From: UBA9647 sp963739335
GTDB taxonomy: Bacteria; Bacteroidota; Ignavibacteria; UBA10030
Direction of reading: 5' to 3'
Length of the DNA: 64,000 nucleotides
Assembly (NCBI GenBank): GCA_963739335.1
Contig: CAVUAC010000051.1
Location: forward strand, 248,001-312,000
In this document: positions 8,259 through 18,361 of the stretch, one piece after another
How the letters are laid out: each line of letters opens with the position of its first letter
Position numbering within the stretch: the stretch's first letter is position 1
Made by a program: the position numbers and the translations under genes
Notes under the pieces: model-generated
The model's database searches: none
What the model was told of the DNA's origin: nothing
What the model saw: only the letters and a program-made list of their open reading frames with translations

Positions 8259-10059
8259 ATGACTCGTGTCGCACGTTTGTTGTTTGCCATCGTACTCCCC
8301 TCGCTTGTTCTCGCACAAGCGCCTACCATCGAATACAAACTCGGAATGTCAAAACCCTGGACGCATCTGTTGGAAGTGGAAATGACCGTCAAAGGCGCAC
8401 CTTCATCGACTGCGGCACTAGATTTCCTGCTCCCGATATGGCGCACCGGCCGGTACGTGGTCTTCGATTTTGCCGGCGGTGTGCAGGAGTTCTCCGCCGA
8501 TGACGGAAACGGCAATCCTCTCCGGTGGTCCAAGACCGACAAGTCAACCTGGAGGGTGGAAAAGGGACGCGCCACGACCTGTAGCATTCGGTATAATGTC
8601 TATGCCAACGAATTCGATCAGCGCACGCGGGGTTTGAACGACGAGCACGCGTTCGTTGACGGCTGCGCAGTGTTTATGTACCTCCAGCAATTCCGCAATC
8701 TGCCTCTCACGCTCACGGTCGTTCCCTATCGAGATTGGCACGTGACAACCGGGCTCGATGCAATGCCCGGTGAGAAATTCAAGTTCCGCGCTCCGAATTA
8801 TGATATCTTGGTCGATTCCCCCGTTGAGGTCGGCAACCAGAAGGACTTCGACTTTGAGATTGATGGGAAGAAGCACATCCTCAGCATCTTCGGCTCCGGC
8901 AACTACGATGTCGAAAAGATGATCCCCGACATCACCAAGCTCGTGAACGTGAACAAGGAATTCTGGGGCGATCTTCCGTACGACCGCTACGTCTTCCTTC
9001 TTCATCTCGGGACGGACGGCGGCGGGGCGACCGAACACATGAACTCCATGATCATGCAAACGTGGCCCTACGGCTTCAAGAATCCGAATAACTACCGGGG
9101 TTTCCTCGGCCTCGTATCACACGAGTTCTTCCACACATGGAATGTCAAACGGCTGCGGCCGAAGGGCATTCTCCCCTACGACTTCACAAAGGAAAACTAT
9201 GTGAAGGAACTCTGGGTCGCCGAGGGAATGACATCGGTACTACGGTGAGCTGCTGGTTTTGCGCGCCGGTTTCGCGAACACGCAGGCTGCGTTCGATTGG
9301 CTCGCCGGCAATGTGCAATACGACCGCCAGCGCCCCGGTAACAAGGTGCAGTCAGTGACGGAATCGAGTTTCGACTCCTGGGTGAAATCGGGGAAGGGGG
9401 GCCAACAAAGCTATAACTTCGAATCAGATTTCTATGGCAAAGGCGCCGTCGTCAGTTGCGTTCTTGATCTCGAGATCCGGCAGCGGTCGAACAACAAATA
9501 CTCCCTCGACGATGTGATGCGCTCCCTGTACAAGCATTATCCGCTCAGTCGTGGCCGCGGCTATACGGTCGACGATCTCCAGGCAACCGCTGAACAGTTC
9601 ACCGGCGGTAGTTTCAAAAAGTTCTTTGACGACTACGTCCACGGCACTGTTCCTGTCGATTGGGAACGCTCGCTGGGATATGCAGGACTCGCTCTTCAGG
9701 CCAGAGACTCCGTGCGAAAGCCCTGGCTTGGCGTGCAGGCATTTGAGCGTGATAATAGAACGCGCGTGATGAATGTGGTCGCAGGCTCGCCAGCATACGA
9801 CGCCGGTGTTGACATCGGGGACGAGATTGTTGCCTTGGACGGCCTTCGGATCAGATCTAACGACCTTCAGGACCGTATCGGCGAGATGAAGGCCGGAGAC
9901 AAGGTGAAGCTCACCGTCATCCGCAGAGATCGGTTGCGAGAAGTTGAAATCACGCTCCGGCTTCAGGATGTACCTGCGTACAAAGTCACAAGAGTGGAAA
10001 ATCCGACGCCATTGCAGAAATCGATCTACGAGTCCTGGTTGAAGACAAAGTGGGAGTAG
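8259..10059 (+). CDS. M61 glycyl-aminopeptidase-like protease with PDZ domain (frameshifted)
   Basis: Two frames (8259-9248 and the frame reaching 10059) make one M61 peptidase of about 600 residues. It has a signal peptide (LLFAIVLPSLVLAQ), an N-terminal beta domain, the zinc site HEFFHTWNVKRLRP, and a C-terminal PDZ domain (PWLGVQAF...GSPAYDAGVDIGDEIVALDG). Removing one G of the GG at 9236-9237 restores the expected family sequence EGMTSYYGELLVLRAGF, so the break is a single-base insertion. AGGAGG lies just upstream of the start. M61 enzymes are exported or periplasmic metallo-aminopeptidases. Given the other single-base breaks in this window, a sequence error is likelier than a dead gene. 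Confidence 0.85.
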
Positions 10060-10167
10060 GTGGCCAATCGACAGTAGTTGCATCCCTTTCAACTATTGCC
10101 GAGATTTGGTAACAAAACCACGCGCTCGATTAATGGCCTCCTCCGGTATGAAACTGAATTCTTCGCG

Positions 10168-12378
10168 ATGAATGACATGGTCACAAGTTACAAGTCTATT
10201 CACAAACGCAACAACGCAAGCATGAATAAGGTTCAACCAGGTGATCAGAGTGTTCACGACTGGTACCGTTTCGTGCTGTCTTACCCGCCGCATCTGGTGT
10301 CAGGCTACCTAAGCAAGTTTGGGATAACGACTGGACAAGTGGTCCTCGATCCATTTTGTGGAACTGGAACTACCTTGGTCGAATCAAAGTTGCGTGGAAT
10401 CGGAGCCATAGGTGTTGAGGCTCATCCTATGGCACACTTCGCAAGTGAAGTCAAAACAGACTGGAATGTTGATCCCGAGGGTCTTTTGCATCATGCGTCA
10501 CACATTGCCACCTTGGCTAATAACAGATTGCTATCAGATGGATTTCCCGATGATCCTTTCTTCGAAGAAGATAGAAATCGAACGCATGCTCTTCTGACCC
10601 TCAACGAAGAGCAGAACAATCTGTTGCTGACCCAGTCAATTAGCCCGATTCCACTCCACAAGACGTTGACTCTCCTGCAGTTGCTGGTCGGTGAGAAGGA
10701 CGAGCGCTATCATCGGCATGAATTGCTGGCTCTGGCGAAAGCATTAGTGGGACAGATTAGCAATCTGCGATTTGGACCCGAGGTGGGAATCGGCGAGATC
10801 AAACAGGACACGGTTGTTATAGGCGCTTGGCTTCGAGAAGTTAAGCGCATGGCGATTGATCTGGAGAACCTTCCCTTAGCCCAAAACATATACAGTCGCG
10901 TATACTTGAGAGATGCCAGAGCCATAGGTGAATTCCTGGAACCCAAATCAGTTGACGCCGTTATCACATCTCCTCCGTACCCAAACGAAAAAGACTATAC
11001 TCGCACAACGCGCCTCGAATCTGTCCTACTTGGTTTCATCAAAACAAAACAAGATTTGCAGAATTTGAAGCGAACTCTTGTGCGATCGAACACGAGAACC
11101 GTCTACAAGGGAGACGAGGACGACAAATGGGTATATGACCACCCCGAGATTCAACGAATTGCTGAGAGCATTGAGACCCGTCGGATTGAGCTCGGAAAGA
11201 CGTCCGGTTTTGAGCGTCTGTATCCAAGAGTGACAAGGCTGTACTTCGGTGGTATGGCAAGACATTTAGCTCAGTTGCGGGGGGTGCTGAAGCCCGGGGC
11301 GAGTCTTGCATATGTGGTTGGCGATCAAGCCTCCTACTTGCGCGTTCTAATCCGCACCGGTCAATTAATTGCCGATATTGCTAGGTCTCTCGGATATGAA
11401 CTGATAGACATCGATCTTTTTCGCACCCGATTGGCTACCGCAACCCGCGAGCAGCTTCGTGAAGAGGTCGTCGTGCTTCGCTGGCCTGAGAAAAAGGGGT
11501 CAGTTCCGATACCCGGCCCTCAATTGGTCTCAGAACCTTCCGCTTCCTATGATCAAATCCGATCGAAGGAGAGCACAATGAAAGAAAAGAAGAATCGATA
11601 CACGCGCATCATTGAAGAAATCTTTTTTGCTCACTTCAAGGATGGCAACGTGAGAGTAACATTTACTCGAGAGGAATTCATCCGAATTGCCAAGAAGTTG
11701 AAAATAGCATTGCCAAAAAACCTTGGTGACATCATTTATAGCTTCTGTTATCGAACACCTCTCCCGGAATCTATCCAGGCACGCGCCCCAAGAGGACGTG
11801 AGTGGGTGATTCGTCCAATGGGTGTGGCTCGCTATGCATTCGAGGCAACGACAAGCAGTATCGTTGCGCCATCAACTATCATGGCTGAGACAAAAATACC
11901 AGATGCAACCCCCGGCGTAATCAGCAAGTATGCCCTTGGTGACGAACAGGCCCTTCTCGCAAAACTACGGTACAATCGCCTAGTCGATGTCTTCACACGC
12001 ATCACTTGCTACTCCCTGCAAAGCCATCTCCGAACGACGGTACCGAATATGGGGCAGGTTGAGACAGATGAACTTTATGTTGGAATAGATCGCCAAGGCG
12101 TACACTATGTTGTACCTGTGCAGGCCAAAGGACTGAGAGACAAGATCGGTACTGTGCAGATCGAACAGGATTTCGCTTTGTGCTCGGCGAAGTTTCCTCA
12201 ACTCATATGCCGTCCAATTGCTGCACAGTTCATGAAGAATGACGTTATCGCCATGTTCGAATTCGAGAAAACAAAGAAGGGATTGGCTGTTTCAAGCGAA
12301 AAGCATTATCGGCTGGTGCCACCAGAAGAAATGACAGCTGAAGATCTCGATCGCTATCGGAAACGTGTACCGGAATGA
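10168..12378 (+). CDS. DNA methyltransferase-endonuclease fusion (putative R-M enzyme)
   Basis: The N-terminal half is an amino-methyltransferase: SAM motif I (VLDPFCGTGTTL, near residue 60) and catalytic motif TSPPYP near residue 268, the N4-cytosine type, separated by about 200 residues. The C-terminal third looks like a PD-(D/E)XK nuclease, with a DELYVGID strand followed by VPVQAKG as the Q-x-K half. One frame would thus modify and cut DNA. The start is uncertain: the first ATG is 10168, the frame opens upstream at a TTG (10078), and conserved-looking residues precede the ATG. AAGGAG at 11566-11571 with ATG 11578 lies at the domain junction. The gene is visibly richer in A/T than its peptidase neighbours, suggesting transfer. 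Confidence 0.8.
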   Translation: MNDMVTSYKSIHKRNNASMNKVQPGDQSVHDWYRFVLSYPPHLVSGYLSKFGITTGQVVLDPFCGTGTTLVESKLRGIGAIGVEAHPMAHFASEVKTDWNVDPEGLLHHASHIATLANNRLLSDGFPDDPFFEEDRNRTHALLTLNEEQNNLLLTQSISPIPLHKTLTLLQLLVGEKDERYHRHELLALAKALVGQISNLRFGPEVGIGEIKQDTVVIGAWLREVKRMAIDLENLPLAQNIYSRVYLRDARAIGEFLEPKSVDAVITSPPYPNEKDYTRTTRLESVLLGFIKTKQDLQNLKRTLVRSNTRTVYKGDEDDKWVYDHPEIQRIAESIETRRIELGKTSGFERLYPRVTRLYFGGMARHLAQLRGVLKPGASLAYVVGDQASYLRVLIRTGQLIADIARSLGYELIDIDLFRTRLATATREQLREEVVVLRWPEKKGSVPIPGPQLVSEPSASYDQIRSKESTMKEKKNRYTRIIEEIFFAHFKDGNVRVTFTREEFIRIAKKLKIALPKNLGDIIYSFCYRTPLPESIQARAPRGREWVIRPMGVARYAFEATTSSIVAPSTIMAETKIPDATPGVISKYALGDEQALLAKLRYNRLVDVFTRITCYSLQSHLRTTVPNMGQVETDELYVGIDRQGVHYVVPVQAKGLRDKIGTVQIEQDFALCSAKFPQLICRPIAAQFMKNDVIAMFEFEKTKKGLAVSSEKHYRLVPPEEMTAEDLDRYRKRVPE
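11566..11580 (+). promoter_or_regulatory. Internal Shine-Dalgarno and start codon in the R-M fusion
   Basis: AAGGAG is followed after six bases by an in-frame ATG exactly where the methyltransferase part ends and the nuclease part begins. If used, it would make a separate 266-residue nuclease from the same message. Confidence 0.5.
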
Positions 12379-12592
12379 TGTAGACCCGGTTCCTCTCCCC
12401 ACAAACTTGCGACGATGAAGATTAGGTTATTGAACGCAAGGCAATCAACCACATAGCTCAAGCTTCCGAAGCTCGTGTCCCAGCATCGATGTCAACCGCT
12501 GAAGTGCAACAACAGACGAAGCCATTGCCCCATCTGACATTCTCGCCTAGCCTAGAAATCATCTCTCAAACTCACTTCATCGGAGAACCACG

Positions 12593-14737
12593 ATGAAAAA
12601 GACCTTAATCAGTTTCTTGGAATACGGATTCATTCTCGCTGCCGCGGTTTTGATCTTCGCGTTTGTGGGTTCTCCCCCTGGCGAGACCTTGAGCGTGCAG
12701 CAATACCCCAGCGCACCGATCCCGAAACTCTTGCAGGCAACGGAACCGTGGGATAAAGATCTGAAGCTTCCCTCCCAGAGCGAGCGCATCGTCCATTACA
12801 CGATGGATGTAAAACTGGATGTGAAGACAAATATCATCAAAGGGTGGGAGATTCTTGAGTGGAAGAACACGACAGGGCAAGCGCAACAGGAATTCCCCTT
12901 CCACCTCTATCATAATGCGTGGAAGAACAATCGAAGCACGTTTGCCAGGGAAGCCGGCTGGCAGCTTGGTCGACTCGGCCCGAACGCTGAAGACTACGGT
13001 TACACGAATGTGAACAGCGTCAAGGTGTTGGATGCAAAAGGTGAAACGGACATTACGGCCACCTTTACCTACATTCAGCCTGACGACGGAAACACGGACG
13101 ATCAGACTGTTTGCCAGGTTCGCTCGCCGAGGCCGGTGCCGGCTGGACAAACCATCAAGTTCAAAATTGAGTTTGAAACAAAGCAGCCGCTTCCGGTTGC
13201 ACGAACCGGCGCGATCCGAACGTACCATTTCGTTGCACAGTGGTTTCCAAAGATCGGGGTATGGTGGCATAATGCGTGGAACTGCCATCAGTTTCACAGA
13301 ACAACAGAATTCTTCGCGGACTACGGCATCTACGACGTGAAGGTTACGGTTCCCGATGGCTATATTGTCGGCGCGACCGGCGGCGTTGCCCGCAGCATCG
13401 AAGAAAACAAGGACAGCACAGTCACGCACAGGTTTTATCAGGAGGACGTGCACGACTTCGCCTGGGTTACATCACCAAACCTCGTGCCAACTGTTCGAAA
13501 ATTCAGGCACGTCGAGATGGAAAAGGGAGAGCGACCTGATCGCCATCACGCGTTGCATGAAGTGACGGTCATTCTGCTCACGCAGCCACAGCACGACAAC
13601 ATGATCGATCGATACTTCGATGCAACGTTCAAGGCTTTGCGGTATTACGGAGAATGGTACGGAGAGTACCCGTACGACGCTATCACGGTTGTCGATCCAG
13701 CAAACGGCAGCAACTCGGGAGGAATGGAGTACCCAACCCTCTTCACCGGCGGAACGAACCGGTATTCGCCAAAGGAATCATCCTCGCCCGAGGGCGTCAC
13801 CGTTCACGAGTGCGGCCATCAATGGTGGTACGCGCTCGTAGGGAATAATGAGTTTGAGGAGGCATGGCTGGATGAAGGCTTTAATACCTATTCCACAGAC
13901 CGGGTGATGAACGCAGGATGGTCGTCCTTTCATCCGTCCAGGTACTTCTTTGGCGGGCCGGGTGCCGGTACGTACGTCGGGATTCCTCATGTTATCCGCG
14001 ACGTCAACTCATCGCGCTTGGGGCCCGGCGATGGCAACCTGCGTTACTACGGCAAGAACGACGTCATGACACGAAGAGGATGGGAATACTACGATACCTA
14101 TGGCCTCAATTCCTATACAAAGCCCGCGCTGTCGCTCGTGACGCTCGAGCGCTATCTTGGTGAGGAGATGATGTACCGGGTGATGCAAACCTACCATCAC
14201 CGTTATCGCTTCAAGCATCCTACCAGCCAGGATTTCCTGAACACGGTGAATGAGGTCAGCGGAAAGAACATGAACTGGTTGTTTGAGAACACATGGTACA
14301 GCTCAAACCTCTTCGATTACAGCATCGACCGCATCGAGAACAATAAAGTCCCTCCTGCCGAGGGTGTTTTCACGGTGAACGGCAAAGCGATCGACAGCGC
14401 TGCCATCCCGCCCTCGAAGCAGTACGAATGCAACGTCATCGTCAAGCGAGAAGGTGAGGCCATTGCGCCGGTTGATGTTCTCATCGCCTTCAAGAACGGG
14501 GAGCAGAAGCATGAGCAATGGGATGGTCAGTATCGCTGGAAGAAGTTTACGTATCATTCCGATTCACCGGTGAGCTATGCCATTGTCGATCCCGACATGA
14601 AGCTCGCGATGGACATCAACTACAACAATAACAGCAAAGCTGTACGCGAGCCGGGATACCGATCGTTGGCCGCTCGCAAATACGCGTCTAAGTGGATGTT
14701 CTGGGTCCAGAACTATTTTGAGTTCGCGTCGTTCTAA
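12593..14737 (+). CDS. M1 family metallopeptidase (aminopeptidase N-like), exported
   Basis: The 714-residue protein carries the gluzincin zinc site HECGHQWW at residues 405-412, with the third ligand Glu in EEAWLDEGFNTY. Upstream is the substrate-recognition segment NSGGMEYPT in place of the classical GAMEN, a variant common in bacterial M1-like enzymes. The N-terminus is a hydrophobic signal or anchor (FILAAAVLIFAFVG). It probably removes N-terminal residues from peptides in the periplasm or at the surface. The start is backed by GGAG in the upstream CATCGGAGAACC. The gene stands between the R-M fusion and the DUF2339 gene, with about 100-200 base gaps on both sides. Confidence 0.9.
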   Translation: MKKTLISFLEYGFILAAAVLIFAFVGSPPGETLSVQQYPSAPIPKLLQATEPWDKDLKLPSQSERIVHYTMDVKLDVKTNIIKGWEILEWKNTTGQAQQEFPFHLYHNAWKNNRSTFAREAGWQLGRLGPNAEDYGYTNVNSVKVLDAKGETDITATFTYIQPDDGNTDDQTVCQVRSPRPVPAGQTIKFKIEFETKQPLPVARTGAIRTYHFVAQWFPKIGVWWHNAWNCHQFHRTTEFFADYGIYDVKVTVPDGYIVGATGGVARSIEENKDSTVTHRFYQEDVHDFAWVTSPNLVPTVRKFRHVEMEKGERPDRHHALHEVTVILLTQPQHDNMIDRYFDATFKALRYYGEWYGEYPYDAITVVDPANGSNSGGMEYPTLFTGGTNRYSPKESSSPEGVTVHECGHQWWYALVGNNEFEEAWLDEGFNTYSTDRVMNAGWSSFHPSRYFFGGPGAGTYVGIPHVIRDVNSSRLGPGDGNLRYYGKNDVMTRRGWEYYDTYGLNSYTKPALSLVTLERYLGEEMMYRVMQTYHHRYRFKHPTSQDFLNTVNEVSGKNMNWLFENTWYSSNLFDYSIDRIENNKVPPAEGVFTVNGKAIDSAAIPPSKQYECNVIVKREGEAIAPVDVLIAFKNGEQKHEQWDGQYRWKKFTYHSDSPVSYAIVDPDMKLAMDINYNNNSKAVREPGYRSLAARKYASKWMFWVQNYFEFASF

Positions 14738-14834
14738 ACAACCGCCTGCCGGTCTCAGGCCAACAGTTGACAAACCTTTGGACACCCCTGTGAGTCCGAA
14801 CATTGTCTTTGAGGGTGTCGCCTAGGAGGTCCAG

Positions 14835-17240
14835 ATGGATTTGACCCTCGTTGTCGTTGTTCTACTGGTTCTTGTGGTGTTTCTCAGCATGAAGGTCTTT
14901 TCGCTTACAAATCAGCTAGGACGAATCGAGTTCGATCTTCTGAAAGTTAAGCAGCTTGGCAGTCTCCTCGTTTCCCTCGAACGGGAGCTTGAGATTCTGA
15001 AGAGCCGTGCATCACCAGGCACAGCGGAATCACCGGAACCGGTCAGAATTCCCGCGGTAGAGGCCAAAAAGCCGACGACCGTTGTACCACCACCTCAGGA
15101 AAAAGAGGAGGTGGTACCTGTTGCCCCTCCGCCAGCGAGGACCGTCACGCCCCAATTCGCCGACGAGGCGCCGCGAGCATCGCGCACACGGGAAGAGTGG
15201 GAGGCATTCGTTGGTGGTAAACTACTCAATCGCATCGGCGCCCTTGCCCTGATTATCGGCATTGGCCTGTTTCTCAAGCACGCGTTCGATGAAAACTGGA
15301 TCTCCGAGGCCGTCCGTGTCCTGATTGGGGTGTTTGTGGGCGTTCTTTGTCTCGCCGGCGCTTATCGCAGCCATTCCAAGGGACTCAAGATCTTCGCCCA
15401 GGGATTAGCGGGGACAGGCATTGCGATTCTCTACCTGTCAGTTTACGCCTCGTTCAGTTTCTACGCGCTAGTTCCACAGGTGGTGGCATTCCTGCTGATG
15501 TCCATCGTAACCACCCTTGCACTCGCTGTCGGGTTCTATTATGACTCACTTGCAGCCGCGCTCCTCGGCCTGTTCGGTGGCTTCCTGACACCGATTATGC
15601 TTAGCACCGGTCATTCGAACGAGATTGGACTCTTCACGTATCTTGCCCTATTGAACGTCGGCCTCCTGGGATTGCTTCTGAAAAAGGAATCGTGGGCCAT
15701 CCTGGAGCCTCTGTCTTTTGTCGGTACGTGGCTTCTCTACGCTGCCTGGCATACCCGGCACTATCAGCCAGAGGATGTCTTCCTCACGATCTTTTTCATT
15801 TCGCTCTTTTGGCTGTTGTACTATGCCCTCGACGTTTTTCGCGTTCTTCGTGCCCGCACGGGACCTCTCCTCCTTCATCATCTTATCGCGGGCGCCAACG
15901 TGACGATCTTCTATATCACTCTCTACATTCTCCTTGACGAACAATACCACGAATGGATGGGATTAGCAACAATCCTGGTGGGTGCGGTGTATTTGGGAAC
16001 CATTCTCCTTGCAGCGCGACGGACCGAGCTCGCAGACATCACAAAAGCCCGGTACCTCTTTGGATCCATGGTTCTGTTGATCGTCGCAACAGCAATTCAG
16101 TTCCATGATTTCAGGACCGTCATCGTTTGGTCGATCGAAGCAGTGGTTCTCATTTGGTGCGGATTACATTGGCGTATCCGGTATGTTTGGCAGGTGGCTA
16201 CATGGTTTTTCGGTGTTGTTATCCTCAAGTTTTTGGTAACAAACGGAGCAGTGGAATTCGATCCAATCCGAGAGTTCACGCTTCTCATCAGCCTTCGAAC
16301 CTTGACGTTCGCAGTTGTCACTGCGTCTCTTGCTGCCGGTGCATGGCTCGTGAGCAGATTCCCAGCCCCCGAAAAAGACGAAGTCATCGGTTGGACGAAG
16401 GATGCCCTCCATTTCGCGTGGTGTGCAATGCTCTTTCTCCTCCTGACCGTCGAAACGAATGACTATTTCCGGTTCAACGGTCTTGATCAATCTTCGTCTG
16501 TTTTGGACGCTCTCACCTTCACCCGGCTGATGACGCTGCCTGTTATCTGGATTCTGTGTTCAGCGTTTCTCACTTGGCTGGCCATCCGGGCCAAGGCACT
16601 CACTATTATCCTTGCCTCTCTGGGAATCCTCGCATTGGCGGTCGTTCTGGACGCTGCCCGCGGGATCAGCTATGAACCCATACAGACGTTCACTCCTCTT
16701 CTCAACTTGCGAGCAGCATCCATGTTGATTGTACTTATCGTCATGGCTATTCAGACCCGATTGATCCTGGCTCATCCGAATAGCTGGGAATGGCTGCACA
16801 CGGCACTCGGTGTTCTTCAAGTCACGATCGTTGTTTTCCTCCTGCTCTTTTTCACGGCTGAGACGCGTGATTATTTTGAGAAGCAGATAGCGGTGCTGTC
16901 GCTCTCATCCAGCGAGACCGACGTCTCTACTACGCTCGACCACTTCCACAACCTTCAACAGCTCTCGCTATCGGGAGTGTGGTTGCTCTATTCTGTTGCA
17001 TTGATGGCATATGGAATATGGCGTTCCATCCGCACGATCCGGATCGTTGCATTCGCCCTGTTCGGCATTACGATCCTGAAGATCTTTATCTACGACCTTT
17101 CGTTCCTCGAAACCATCTACCGGATCTGTTCATTTATCGGACTCGGTCTCATCCTGTTGGCCGTTTCGTACGTATACCAACGGTATAAAGAACTGATCTT
17201 CGGAACAACGCGGCAGCAGGGGCGTTCGCTTTCTTCATGA
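14835..17240 (+). CDS. DUF2339 multi-pass membrane protein
   Basis: The 801-residue protein begins with one hydrophobic helix, a short coiled-coil-like stretch (about 25-55) and a Pro/Glu-rich linker. The DUF2339 signature follows (EEWEAFVGGKLLNRIGALAL) and then some twenty or more predicted membrane helices to the C-terminus. DUF2339 proteins are large inner-membrane proteins of unknown role, sometimes suggested to handle envelope components. AGGAGG lies nine bases before the ATG. The next gene, another membrane protein, starts 31 bases downstream, so the two are probably one transcript. Confidence 0.9.
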   Translation: MDLTLVVVVLLVLVVFLSMKVFSLTNQLGRIEFDLLKVKQLGSLLVSLERELEILKSRASPGTAESPEPVRIPAVEAKKPTTVVPPPQEKEEVVPVAPPPARTVTPQFADEAPRASRTREEWEAFVGGKLLNRIGALALIIGIGLFLKHAFDENWISEAVRVLIGVFVGVLCLAGAYRSHSKGLKIFAQGLAGTGIAILYLSVYASFSFYALVPQVVAFLLMSIVTTLALAVGFYYDSLAAALLGLFGGFLTPIMLSTGHSNEIGLFTYLALLNVGLLGLLLKKESWAILEPLSFVGTWLLYAAWHTRHYQPEDVFLTIFFISLFWLLYYALDVFRVLRARTGPLLLHHLIAGANVTIFYITLYILLDEQYHEWMGLATILVGAVYLGTILLAARRTELADITKARYLFGSMVLLIVATAIQFHDFRTVIVWSIEAVVLIWCGLHWRIRYVWQVATWFFGVVILKFLVTNGAVEFDPIREFTLLISLRTLTFAVVTASLAAGAWLVSRFPAPEKDEVIGWTKDALHFAWCAMLFLLLTVETNDYFRFNGLDQSSSVLDALTFTRLMTLPVIWILCSAFLTWLAIRAKALTIILASLGILALAVVLDAARGISYEPIQTFTPLLNLRAASMLIVLIVMAIQTRLILAHPNSWEWLHTALGVLQVTIVVFLLLFFTAETRDYFEKQIAVLSLSSSETDVSTTLDHFHNLQQLSLSGVWLLYSVALMAYGIWRSIRTIRIVAFALFGITILKIFIYDLSFLETIYRICSFIGLGLILLAVSYVYQRYKELIFGTTRQQGRSLSS

Positions 17241-17271
17241 CGTCAAAGATTTTCCAGTTAAGGAGCGTTTT

Positions 17272-18306
17272 ATGAAAATCATTTCCGCTTTCAAGCACGG
17301 CTTCTCCAGGGTCTCGCACACGAAGCGTATAGTGTTCTTCGCCTGGTTCGTGAATGTCCTCTTCGCCATGGTGCTTGCACTACCCGTCCTGAAGCAACTT
17401 GACGGCTATCTGCGCAGCACGGTTATGGACGAAAAAATACTCCACCAGATGGATCCGGCATGGGCTGAGAGTTTCCGTGCCGACATGGAAAAGAGCGAGT
17501 TTGTGCGGGCCATGGACTGGACGATCTTCAGCTATGCACCGTTCCTCAACCACCTCGAGATGCAGATGGACGGCACGTTTATCAAGAGCGCTGGTGGGTT
17601 CCTCTACGACTTCTTTGGCCGCTGGGAGCTCAACCTGGGCTCATCATCGCTTCTCTTTTTCCTGAGCCTTCTCTATGTCTGCGTGAACTCTTTCCTCGCG
17701 GGGGGATTCATCAGTATCTATGCGAAAGAATACCCTTCCTCCTTCACGGATTTTCTGATGGATGGTGCCAGATATTTTGGCAAGTTCTTTCGGGTGGCTC
17801 TCGTTGCACTCGTTGTCTATGCCCTGTTCTTTAGCCTGATCGTCAGTTGGATCAATAACAGTATCTACCAATGGACGCAAAACGATGCCTCGGAAACAGT
17901 GCCTTACACATATTATATGATTCGAAATGTCGTCGTTCTCTTTCTCATCTCACTGCTCTCCATGGTCTTTGATTACACCAGGATTCGTATGATCGTGGAC
18001 GATCGGACAAGTGCGCTTGCAGCGTCAGTTGCCGGTGCTCGATTTGCAGTCTCCGGGTTCTTTCGTACGTATGGGCTGTATCTTCTCTTATCTGTCACTG
18101 GCTTGCTCTTCATCGCTGTCTACGCGATCATCGAGGGCTTCATCCCGCAGGAATCGTACTGGCCGCTTGTGATCCTCTTCATCGTTCAGCAGCTCTATAT
18201 GCTTGCACGATTCTGGTTGAAAGCCGGATTCTACGCTTGTCAGACTACGCTCTATCAGACGACTATCAGGGAGGAACACCTCCGGAACGTTTCTGCGGCT
18301 GTTTGA
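17272..18306 (+). CDS. Hypothetical six-helix membrane protein
   Basis: The 344-residue protein has an N-terminal helix (FFAWFVNVLFAMVLALPVL), a roughly 90-residue extracytoplasmic or cytoplasmic domain, and about five more helices clustered from residue 120 to the end. I recognise no named family with confidence. The arrangement is like poorly described bacterial membrane proteins that co-occur with DUF2339 or Yip1-type genes. AAGGAG precedes the ATG. It lies 31 bases after the DUF2339 gene and 55 before the CocE-like hydrolase, so it looks like the middle gene of one operon. Confidence 0.7.
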   Translation: MKIISAFKHGFSRVSHTKRIVFFAWFVNVLFAMVLALPVLKQLDGYLRSTVMDEKILHQMDPAWAESFRADMEKSEFVRAMDWTIFSYAPFLNHLEMQMDGTFIKSAGGFLYDFFGRWELNLGSSSLLFFLSLLYVCVNSFLAGGFISIYAKEYPSSFTDFLMDGARYFGKFFRVALVALVVYALFFSLIVSWINNSIYQWTQNDASETVPYTYYMIRNVVVLFLISLLSMVFDYTRIRMIVDDRTSALAASVAGARFAVSGFFRTYGLYLLLSVTGLLFIAVYAIIEGFIPQESYWPLVILFIVQQLYMLARFWLKAGFYACQTTLYQTTIREEHLRNVSAAV

Positions 18307-18361
18307 AACACAGAGAAGCAAAAGAACAACTTCGCACACATATAACAGAGGAGTCACAGTT

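Noticed and set aside
14770..14830. GACACCC...GGGTGTC hairpin before the DUF2339 gene as a riboswitch
   Set aside because: It is only a 7-bp stem with a long unstructured loop and no match to any riboswitch I know.
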